Source: a bacterium
GTDB taxonomy: Bacteria; SZUA-79; Acidulodesulfobacterales; Acidulodesulfobacteraceae
Assembly (NCBI GenBank): GCA_021794255.1
Contig: JAJYRF010000075.1
Coordinates: 1-42,535, forward strand
Direction: 5' to 3'
DNA: 42,535 nucleotides
A model generated the notes under the pieces. The model searched no databases and was not told the DNA's origin. It worked only from the letters and a program-made list of their open reading frames with translations. Every line of letters starts with the position of its first letter. Position 1 is the first letter of the stretch. A program made the translations under genes and the position numbers. Below, piece after piece: positions 33,589-40,832 of this stretch.

Positions 33589-35343
33589 ATGACGAGGAAT
33601 ATTAATAAACTTTATGATATTTATATTAATTCTGAAAAATCAGCTATTAATAAAAATAAGCATTCTGAAGTAAACGCATTATTAATTTTTCCAAATTATT
33701 ATAATGTGGCAATGTCTAATCTTGGGTTTTTAAGAGTCTATGAATTGCTTAACAGCCAAGATTTTATGTCATGCGACAGAGCATTTTTGCAAGATTTTAA
33801 TGATGATTATTATATTAATAATAAAGGAATAATTTCTATTGAAAAGAGAAAAAATGTATCAAATTATGACTTAATATTTTTTTCCTTAAGCTATGAAAAT
33901 GATTTTGCCAATATTTTAAAAATATTTCATACCGAAAATATCCCGTTTCTCTCAAAAGACAGACAAAATGATATAAATAGAAACAATTACTACCCGTTAA
34001 TTATGGCAGGCGGAGTAATATCATTTCTAAATCCAGAACCTGTCTCGCCTCTTTTTGATATAATGTTTGCCGGTGAAGCCGAAGCTATTTTTCCTGATTT
34101 TTTTCAAATTATTCAAAAATATTCTCAATCTTTAAAAAAAAATAAACAGGATATAATTGAAGAATCATCTAAATTTGAAGGCATTTATATTCCTTTCGCA
34201 TATGATTTTATTTTTAGCAAAAGAGATAAATTAGAAATACCTGTAATAGAAGATGTAATTGTTAAAAAATCTTATCCTGAAAGAATAAAAAGGAAATGGT
34301 CAGGTCATGGATTCACCCCGTCAATCAGTTCTATAACAACCGAATACGCGGAATTCAGTTCAATGAAACTTATTGAAATAGCCAGGGGATGCAAAAGAGG
34401 ATGCAGATTTTGCTCGGCAGCTTTTATATATCTTCCTGCAAGAAAATCATCAATAAAAGATGTTATAACAGGAATTGCCGAAACCAAAGAATTTGAAAAG
34501 ATTGGTTTTGTGGGACTTGATACAATGGATAATGAATATATAAAAACATATATGCAGTTTTCATTAGAAGAAAAAAGAAATTTTTCTCTGTCATCCGTAA
34601 GGTTTGACTGTTTAGACGAATCTAATATAGATATAATGAACAAAGCCGGTCTTAAAACTGTTACTTTAGCGGTAGAAACAGGTTCAGACCGTCTTAAAAA
34701 AATTATTAATAAAGATATAAAAAATGAAACTATTTTAGCGGCAATCAAGAAAATAATCGAAAGCGGGATAATAAATATTAAGGCTTATTTTATGGTTGGA
34801 TTGCCAACGGAAGATTTATCGGATATAAAAGACACCGTCGCTCTGATAAAATCAATGAGAACTCAGTTTATTGAATCTTCTAGAAAAAATAAACGGATAG
34901 GAAAATTAACGATAGGTATAAGTCCTTTTGTGCCTAAAGCATGGACGCCGCTTCAATGGGAAAATTTTGAAAATGAGAAAGTATTGTTAAAAAAGATAGA
35001 TTTTATATATAAAGAATTAAATAATTTGCCAAATATCAGTTTAAATATTAATTCTGTTAAAAGCGCATTTATGGAAGCTTTTTTTGCAAGAGGTTCAAGA
35101 CTGTCATTAAATATTTTAATTAATTCATTTAATAATAATATAACAATTAAAAAAGCTATTATTGCTTCAGGGTATAAAATAGAAGATTTTATGAGAAAAT
35201 TTTTGACTGATGAGATATTGCCATGGGATATTTTAGACCAGGGAATAACCAAAGAGTATTTAAAAGAAGAATATAATCGGGCATTAGAATATAAAACAAC
35301 TCCCGGATGTTTTGAAGGATGCCGAAGGTGCGGAATATGCTGA
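33589..35343 (+). CDS. B12-binding-domain radical SAM protein (TIGR03960-like)
   Basis: Radical SAM protein of unknown substrate. The 584-residue protein starts with a region resembling B12-binding radical SAM proteins (ALLIFPNYYNVAMSNLGFLRVYELLN and LIFFSLSYENDFANIL). A radical SAM core follows with the cluster ligands Cys268, Cys272 and Cys275 in ARGCKRGCRFCSAAF. The C-terminus carries GCFEGCRRCGIC. This overall layout fits the TIGR03960 type, often found next to a DUF2344 protein and RNase G. Neither is here. No Shine-Dalgarno is present, and an upstream in-frame copy of its own start abuts it. Confidence 0.8.
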   Translation: MTRNINKLYDIYINSEKSAINKNKHSEVNALLIFPNYYNVAMSNLGFLRVYELLNSQDFMSCDRAFLQDFNDDYYINNKGIISIEKRKNVSNYDLIFFSLSYENDFANILKIFHTENIPFLSKDRQNDINRNNYYPLIMAGGVISFLNPEPVSPLFDIMFAGEAEAIFPDFFQIIQKYSQSLKKNKQDIIEESSKFEGIYIPFAYDFIFSKRDKLEIPVIEDVIVKKSYPERIKRKWSGHGFTPSISSITTEYAEFSSMKLIEIARGCKRGCRFCSAAFIYLPARKSSIKDVITGIAETKEFEKIGFVGLDTMDNEYIKTYMQFSLEEKRNFSLSSVRFDCLDESNIDIMNKAGLKTVTLAVETGSDRLKKIINKDIKNETILAAIKKIIESGIINIKAYFMVGLPTEDLSDIKDTVALIKSMRTQFIESSRKNKRIGKLTIGISPFVPKAWTPLQWENFENEKVLLKKIDFIYKELNNLPNISLNINSVKSAFMEAFFARGSRLSLNILINSFNNNITIKKAIIASGYKIEDFMRKFLTDEILPWDILDQGITKEYLKEEYNRALEYKTTPGCFEGCRRCGIC

Positions 35344-35424
35344 TAAAATTAAACTGGAAGATTTAAACATAATTTTTTTATAAATTTTTCTTCCCATATT
35401 TTTGTTTTAATATCAAAAGGAGGA

Positions 35425-35811
35425 TTAGCGTTGTTTTTCATATTTCAAAGTTTCAATCCTTTCCGTTACAAGTCCGGTCAATTTTTCGTCAATTCCTAAA
35501 TAATTGCCGTATTTGATATTGACATCGGGATATTTAATAGAAAATTCGTTTATAATTTCGGGAATGTCACGTGATACGTGATTTCCTGAGTATAAAAAAT
35601 AAGGCATTACGTAAATTTTTTTTGAACACTCTTCATTAATACATTTTTCTATAACATTTTTAATATTAGGTTCTGCTAATTCAAGAAATGCAAATTCTAT
35701 TTTTTCTTCCGGAAACTTAGGTTGAATTAGTTTTGCAATAGTTTTAAGTATATTATTGGCTTCGTCTCTCCTGGAGCCATGACCTAATAATATTATGCTT
35801 TCTTTATTCAT
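35425..35811 (-). CDS. CbiX/SirB-like sirohydrochlorin chelatase (small, single-domain)
   Basis: Class II chelatase fold of 128 residues. It likely inserts Co or Fe into sirohydrochlorin for B12, siroheme or a related cofactor. Metal-binding residues expected of the small CbiX type are visible: His11 in LLGHGSRRDEAN and His78 in MPYFLYSGNHVSRDIP. Length equals that of the small, dimer-forming CbiX proteins. It is encoded opposite to its neighbours, convergent with the radical SAM gene. No cobalamin-synthesis genes are next to it. The metal is not predictable from sequence. Confidence 0.83.
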   Translation of the reverse strand: MNKESIILLGHGSRRDEANNILKTIAKLIQPKFPEEKIEFAFLELAEPNIKNVIEKCINEECSKKIYVMPYFLYSGNHVSRDIPEIINEFSIKYPDVNIKYGNYLGIDEKLTGLVTERIETLKYEKQR

Positions 35812-36032
35812 ATTTTTTAATTTATTTAATTATATTAAATATGGTAAAATTAACAATGTTATAATTGTATCATAAATTAATAGCAAAAAATATAAAGTTT
35901 TTATAAATAAAATAAAAAATAATCAATAAAACAAATAAAACGAATAAAATGCGCAGAATAGGTTAAAATAGATTAGAGCTAATAAAATAAAATTATATTT
36001 TTTAAAAAATGAATGATGCTTAAATATTTTCA

Positions 36033-36857
36033 ATGAAATTAAATAATAGCGATAACATGGCAATAAAAGTAGAACGGCTTGTTAAAAAGTATAAAGATAT
36101 TATCGCAGTGAACGATATATCTTTTGAAGTCTATAAAGGCGAATTTTTTGCTTTTTTAGGACCTAACGGAGCAGGCAAAACAACAACTATAAAAATTCTT
36201 TGCACATTAAACAGGCAAAGTTCGGGAAATGCTTTTATAAACGGATATAACACTATCAAAGAAAAACAAAATGTCAGAAAATCTATCGGTTTGGTATTTC
36301 AGGACCCAACATTAGACAGTGATTTAACTGTTTATGAAAATATGATGTTTCATGCAGAACTTTACGGTATGGAAAAAAAATTGGCGAAAGAAAGAATTGA
36401 TTATATGCTTAATTTTATAGATTTATATAATTTTAAAAACAAACTTATAAAATTTTTGTCGGGCGGTATGAAACGAAGATTAGAGGTGGGCAGGGGACTC
36501 CTTCATTTTCCTGCGGTATTATTTTTAGACGAGCCTACCGTGGGGCTTGATATTCAGACAAGGATAAACATGTGGGATTTTATTAATAAATTAAGAGATA
36601 AAGAAAAAATTACCGTGTTTTTGACTACGCATTACATAGAAGAAGCTGAGAATTGCGATCGTATTGCAATAATAGACAATGGTAAAATTATAGCGATAGA
36701 TTCGCCCTTAAATTTAAAAAAATTAATAAAGTATGAAGACGGAAGAATACCCACGCTTTCAGACGTTTTTATATATATGGTCGGCAAAGAAATAAGAGAC
36801 GAAGCGGGAACATCAATTGACAGAATGAGAGAATTCAATAAAATTATAAGAAAATAA
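36033..36857 (+). CDS. ABC transporter ATP-binding protein (DrrA-like), orphan
   Basis: ATPase subunit of an ABC exporter-type system. The 274-residue protein has Walker A GPNGAGKTT (43-51), Q-loop VFQDPTLDSD, signature LSGGMKRR (142-149), Walker B VLFLDEPTVGLD and H-loop TTHYIEEAENCDRI. The MKRRLEVGRGLLHFP wording is typical of DrrA/daunorubicin-type ATPases. No permease gene is adjacent: the next gene is on the other strand. An in-frame ATG at 36057 gives a start closer to the family (MAIKVERLVKKYKD). Neither start has a ribosome site. Substrate unknown. Confidence 0.85.
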   Translation: MKLNNSDNMAIKVERLVKKYKDIIAVNDISFEVYKGEFFAFLGPNGAGKTTTIKILCTLNRQSSGNAFINGYNTIKEKQNVRKSIGLVFQDPTLDSDLTVYENMMFHAELYGMEKKLAKERIDYMLNFIDLYNFKNKLIKFLSGGMKRRLEVGRGLLHFPAVLFLDEPTVGLDIQTRINMWDFINKLRDKEKITVFLTTHYIEEAENCDRIAIIDNGKIIAIDSPLNLKKLIKYEDGRIPTLSDVFIYMVGKEIRDEAGTSIDRMREFNKIIRK

Positions 36858-36938
36858 TTAATATATTAATTAATATAAAGTTATAATAATACAGCATATA
36901 CAGATAAAGCATGATTGCAACAATATATATAATAGATT

Positions 36939-37067
36939 AACCCAAGTTTATCACTTATTTTTTAAAATATTCTAATATAAGGTGTTTGCTAAATTATTTT
37001 GTAGTTTGACAAAAAATTAAAAATAAGGTCTGCCAATAGTTTTATAGATTACCTGTAAACTTGGGTT
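36939..37067. repeat. 129-bp element bounded by 12-bp perfect inverted repeats
   Basis: AACCCAAGTTTA (36939-36950) and TAAACTTGGGTT (37056-37067) are exact reverse complements. They enclose 105 bp that hold a TTGACA word (37006-37011) and no ORF. It lies between two convergent genes. No target-site duplication is visible. It could be a small non-autonomous element or a long-range stem ending both transcripts. Confidence 0.7.
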
Positions 37068-37077
37068 GAGAAATTTT

Positions 37078-37935
37078 TTAATCTTCAAGCATATATAATA
37101 TTTTTGATGATGATTCAAGCATTATTGTCCATCTTAAAGCGTCTAACGCACTTTTCCCCCATGTGAAACAGCCATGAGATTTTACTATAAATATTCCATT
37201 ATCGGCGAATATATCGCCTGCCTTAAAATTAATATTATTTTTATTGTTTGATTTGATATCTTCAATAAAACTTAATGGAAAAATATAAATTGAAGGGAAA
37301 AAATATGCCGCTTCAAAATCGGCAGGCTTTAAAATTTTTAATTCAGGGTAAATTTCGAATAAACCGGATATAATATTTAAATTATTTAAAATAGTATCTC
37401 TATTATTTAAAGGGATATTTTTATAAAGCTCTGTTTCTACGGATTCTATTTTTTTGAAATTTTCAAAAATGTTTTTTTTATTTTCATATTTATTAGCGGA
37501 TTTGTTTTTATTGCAGTAAACATTATTAAAATCTTCTAAATTATAAATATATTTATTTTCTCTAAATTTATAATTATCTTTAATACTTAAAGCTATCGCA
37601 GTTTCAGGATGAGTATGTAGAATGCATGAATCAGGGAAGCTTTTTAAAATAAATCGGTGCACTGCTATCTCGGAAGAAGGCGATTCTCCTTCGGTTAAAT
37701 AAGAAATTTTATTAACTTCTATTTTATTAATTTCTATGGGCGCAATAGTAAAATCATTTATTTCAAGATTTATCAGGCTTGACCCTGTTTTTGTTATAAT
37801 CATTTCATTGTTATCCGGAACTCCACAGCTTATATTGCCACTATGGGTATCTATAAGATTTTTGTTAAATGCAATGCCGCAGGAATACTGCATTTTTTTT
37901 ATTTTTTTTAAATACGGAGCAGGGAAATATTTCAT
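37078..37935 (-). CDS. Class II aldolase/adducin-family protein with Asn/Lys-rich insertion
   Basis: Zn-dependent class II aldolase/adducin fold. Family landmarks are present: THSGNIS (30-36) in the phosphate-binding position, Glu89 in EGESPSSEIAVHR, His107 and His109 in HTHPETA, and His254 in KSHGCFTWGKSALDA. The 285 residues exceed the usual 200-230. The extra length is a charged, Asn/Lys-rich stretch between the HTHP motif and the last His (about 122-240). Substrate (sugar-phosphate aldolase, epimerase or dehydratase) cannot be told. Transcribed alone toward the ABC gene; no ribosome site before its ATG. Confidence 0.78.
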   Translation of the reverse strand: MKYFPAPYLKKIKKMQYSCGIAFNKNLIDTHSGNISCGVPDNNEMIITKTGSSLINLEINDFTIAPIEINKIEVNKISYLTEGESPSSEIAVHRFILKSFPDSCILHTHPETAIALSIKDNYKFRENKYIYNLEDFNNVYCNKNKSANKYENKKNIFENFKKIESVETELYKNIPLNNRDTILNNLNIISGLFEIYPELKILKPADFEAAYFFPSIYIFPLSFIEDIKSNNKNNINFKAGDIFADNGIFIVKSHGCFTWGKSALDALRWTIMLESSSKILYMLED

Positions 37936-38352
37936 TTTATAAAAATCTATATTATGATTATGTTAAGAAATGTTTGCAATTTATTTTGATAACCTTAATC
38001 CTGCATTAGAAACTATCCAAACTTTATAATGTTAAAAATTTCTATTGCAAGATTAAGAGATAAACTCCTCAAAATTAGCAAACTAACTCATTTAATTTAA
38101 TATTAAATATAATTAAATACAATTAAATTATTTTATCAAATTTTTTTATGTTATTGATAAAATAATTAATATATTTTATAATATATATAATGATAATGGT
38201 TTAAAAAATTATTATTTATTTGTAAAATCTGAAACGTGTATTGTAAATATTAATAAAAATATATAATATAATATATTAATGTTATAAGGGTTTTTAAAAT
38301 TATTTTTTTTGGGCATTAAATAAATTTAAAAATTTAAATTAAAACATAATAT
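37936..38352. other. 417-bp intergenic region upstream of ssrA
   Basis: AT-rich divergent spacer between the aldolase-family gene and tmRNA, with no credible ORF. It contains a 14-bp perfect inverted repeat (38126-38167) and a possible ssrA promoter: TTGTAA (38241-38246), 17 bp, TAATAT (38264-38269), within a TATAATATAAT tract. Confidence 0.7.
38126..38167. repeat. 14-bp perfect inverted repeat with 14-nt loop
   Basis: AATTATTTTATCAA (38126-38139) is the reverse complement of TTGATAAAATAATT (38154-38167). It lies about 185 bp upstream of tmRNA and could be an AT-rich hairpin or a protein-binding site. Confidence 0.7.
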
Positions 38353-38711
38353 GGGGGCGCAAAGGTTTCGACGGAGAAACTAAGACTTTTAAGCTGCATG
38401 TCGAGGATGTCTTGTAGGCTCGTTAAACATTCAAGGCGCAAATATAATCGCAGAAAACTACGATTACGCATTAGCCGCTTAATCCCGGTTAACGTTCTTG
38501 AGACTGAAACCTGTAGGTTTTAAGAACGACATTCACAGGTCAGGATATTTAAATATCCTTTGTTTAAATATCTTAAATTTTAGAGGACTGCTGAAAAAAG
38601 GTCTTGTTTATTCTCGGCTTTTTAAGCAGATGTTTTAAAGAATAAAATAAACATGTAGATGCTTGAGTTAAAGATCTTCGGACGCGGGTTCGATTCCCGC
38701 CGCCTCCACCA
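38353..38711 (+). ncRNA. ssrA: Transfer-messenger RNA (tmRNA)
   Basis: One-piece tmRNA of 359 nt that rescues stalled ribosomes with SmpB. The acceptor stem pairs GGGGGCG (38353-38359) with CGCCTCC (38701-38707), followed by an encoded ACCA end. The conserved CAAAGGTTTCGACGG follows the 5' stem. The T-arm GGTTCGATTCCCGCC is complete. The tag frame at 38438-38482 reads Ala-Asn-Ile-Ile-Ala-Glu-Asn-Tyr-Asp-Tyr-Ala-Leu-Ala-Ala-stop, ending in the usual ALAA degron. smpB lies 166 bp downstream. Confidence 0.97.
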
Positions 38712-38715
38712 AAAA

Positions 38716-38744
38716 AAATAGATTAAATTTTATTTAATCTATTT
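38716..38744 (+). terminator. Hairpin terminator after tmRNA
   Basis: A 12-bp perfect stem, AAATAGATTAAA (38716-38727) with TTTAATCTATTT (38733-38744), around a 5-nt loop, five bases after the ACCA end. It is AT-rich and lacks a long T-tract, but placement fits ssrA termination or 3' protection. Confidence 0.6.
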
Positions 38745-38877
38745 AAAATTAAAACATAAAATTTAAATATTATTTATTTAGTTATAAATTTATATTAATA
38801 ATTATATATTAATAATTAAAATTAAATATATTAATATATAATTAATCGTCGTTTTTAATTTATATTTTTTACAAAAT

Positions 38878-39351
38878 ATGAGCCAATCTGTACAATCAAT
38901 AAAAATAGTTTCAGATAACAGAAAAGCTTCATTTCTTTATGAGATTTTAGAGAAATATGAAGCAGGTATTGCATTATACGGTCCAGAGATAAAATCTGTA
39001 AAAACAAGTAAAGTCAATATTTCTGACGGGTATGTAATTATTAAAAATGAAGAAGCATTGCTTCTCAATGTTCATATAAGTCCTTATGATAAAGCGACTA
39101 GAGAAAACAAAGACCCGTTAAGAACCCGCACTCTTTTACTGCATAAACATGAAATACTAAGGCTTTTAGGAAAAGTAAAAGAAAAAAATTTAACTATAAT
39201 TCCTCTAAAGATGTATTTAACTCATGGAAAAGCAAAAATTGAAATTGCTCTTGCCAAAGGGAAAAAGCTTTATGATAAAAGAGAAGATTTAAAAAAGAAA
39301 GACCAGACGAGAGAAATGGAAAAAGCTATTAAAAATCATAATAGACGGTAA
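38878..39351 (+). CDS. smpB: SsrA-binding protein SmpB
   Basis: Binds tmRNA and takes it to stalled ribosomes. The 157-residue protein has the OB-fold family motifs NRKASFLYEILEKYEAGI, LYGPEIKSVKTSKVNISDGY, HISPYDKATRENKDPLRTR and IPLKMYLTHGKAKIEIALAKGKKLYDKRE, and a basic C-terminal tail. Length is standard. It sits directly downstream of ssrA. No Shine-Dalgarno before the ATG. Confidence 0.96.
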   Translation: MSQSVQSIKIVSDNRKASFLYEILEKYEAGIALYGPEIKSVKTSKVNISDGYVIIKNEEALLLNVHISPYDKATRENKDPLRTRTLLLHKHEILRLLGKVKEKNLTIIPLKMYLTHGKAKIEIALAKGKKLYDKREDLKKKDQTREMEKAIKNHNRR

Positions 39352-39475
39352 TTAAAGACGTTCATTATAATTTATTGTTTTTTTAAATTAATTTTATATT
39401 TTTATATTAATATTTATATAATAACTAATAATTTAAATAAAAAATAATAAATATTTATATTTTGGAGATACTATA

Positions 39476-40021
39476 ATGTATATAAAATTTTCAGTAAATT
39501 ACTTAGCAAAATTTATTTGCTTATCTTTTTTATTTTTTTTAGCTTTTATTGTGGCTATAAATTTAAATTTATCTAAGGCAGATGCATCTGTTTCCGCCGC
39601 TCCTAATTTTACTTTAAAAGTATTAAACAGAAACGCATCCGGTTATAATGTCTTTTCTCTAAATAATCATAGAGGACATATCGTCATAATAAATTTTTGG
39701 GCAACTTGGTGTCCTCCTTGTAGAGCCGAAATACCTATGCTTGTAAAATTTTACAATTTATACAGAGGAAAAGGAGTCATGGTTGTAGGTATCAATGTTA
39801 ATAATAATATAGGAGGGGTTTCAAAATTTGCAAAGCTTTATGGCATATCTTATCCAGTTGTTTATGCAAATCCTGATATAATAAGCGAATACGGCGGTAT
39901 TAATGAAATTCCCCAAACATTTTTTATTTCAAAAACAGGAAAAATAATGTTTCATTGGGTCGGGCAAATATCTCATAGTGCGCTATACGGTATAACCAAT
40001 AAATTATTAAAAATGAATTAA
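39476..40021 (+). CDS. TlpA/ResA-like membrane-anchored thioredoxin
   Basis: Extracytoplasmic thiol-disulfide protein. The 181-residue protein has an N-terminal hydrophobic segment (about 9-31), either an uncleaved anchor or a signal peptide, with ADA near 35-37. A thioredoxin domain follows with APNFTLKVLN, INFWATWCPPCRAEIP (Cys79 and Cys82), VGINVNNN and the cis-Pro segment EIPQTFFISKTGKI. Such proteins serve cytochrome c maturation or oxidative folding; no partner genes are adjacent. A TTTGGAG site sets the start. Its 3' end is copied in the downstream spacer. Confidence 0.88.
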   Translation: MYIKFSVNYLAKFICLSFLFFLAFIVAINLNLSKADASVSAAPNFTLKVLNRNASGYNVFSLNNHRGHIVIINFWATWCPPCRAEIPMLVKFYNLYRGKGVMVVGINVNNNIGGVSKFAKLYGISYPVVYANPDIISEYGGINEIPQTFFISKTGKIMFHWVGQISHSALYGITNKLLKMN

Positions 40022-40070
40022 AATAAACTAACGCAGTTTTAATTCTAATTGGCGGCGATATTGTTAATTA

Positions 40071-40092
40071 AATAAATTATTAAAAATGAATT
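40071..40092 (+). repeat. 22-bp copy of the tlpA-like gene's 3' end
   Basis: Identical to 39998-40019, the last seven codons plus one base of the preceding gene. A shared ATAAACTA follows shortly after each copy; the period is 73 bp. Confidence 0.8.
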
Positions 40093-40201
40093 TGGATAAA
40101 CTAAATAACTAAGATAAACTAACTAAATATAAAGATTCCTTATTATTTTATATTTAAGATATTAAAATATGGATTTTGGTTATTATATAGGGAGAATATA
40201 A

Positions 40202-40768
40202 ATGGGCATTGAAGATATGATATCAGAATTAAAGGATTTAGCTAAAACCGTAGATGATGCAACTAAAAAAATATCCGATTTTAAAAAACCCGTAAAGGAA
40301 AGTTCAGATACAATCCCTATTGCTCAGGAAGGCATTACAGACATTATAAAAGAAACCGAGAAGGCTGCGAATAATATAATGAATTTACTTGATGAAATTA
40401 ATGAAAATTCTGCTATTATAGATAAAAGTTTGACCGATTTAATTGAATTTAACCCTATTAAAAAAATTAAAGACAGTCTTGTAAATCTTAAAGGACTTAA
40501 TAATAATAATATTTCTAAAATAATGGATGTGTTATCTTTGCTTTCGTTTCAAGATTTAACAGGTCAGAAATTATATAAGATTCAAAATACATTGAATGAT
40601 ACAAAGATTAAACTTTTAAAGGTACTTGTTAATTCGGAAGTTAGCTCTAAAGGATTGCCAGATGATAAAAAAAGGGAAATATACGGAAAACTGAATGATA
40701 TGGTTTCAAACGATGATACGGTTGCGCAAAATGACGTAAATTCAATATTAAGCGAATTAGGATTATAA
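40202..40768 (+). CDS. CheZ-like CheY-phosphate phosphatase
   Basis: Probably dephosphorylates CheY-P or another response regulator. The 188-residue, mostly helical protein has the CheZ active-site motif LSFQDLTGQKL with Asp118 and Gln122, the same spacing as E. coli Asp143/Gln147. An upstream helix (EGITDIIKETEKAANNIMNLLDEI) resembles the CheZ hairpin. The C-terminal DVNSILSELGL resembles the CheY-binding tail of CheZ. It is slightly shorter than E. coli CheZ (214). A clear AGGGAGA ribosome site is present. No other chemotaxis or flagellar genes are in the window, so its partner is unknown. Confidence 0.82.
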   Translation: MGIEDMISELKDLAKTVDDATKKISDFKKPVKESSDTIPIAQEGITDIIKETEKAANNIMNLLDEINENSAIIDKSLTDLIEFNPIKKIKDSLVNLKGLNNNNISKIMDVLSLLSFQDLTGQKLYKIQNTLNDTKIKLLKVLVNSEVSSKGLPDDKKREIYGKLNDMVSNDDTVAQNDVNSILSELGL

Positions 40769-40832
40769 TATAATTATTTAAACAATTTAAACAATTAATA
40801 AAATTAATTGGGAATTAATTTTTAACCCATAT

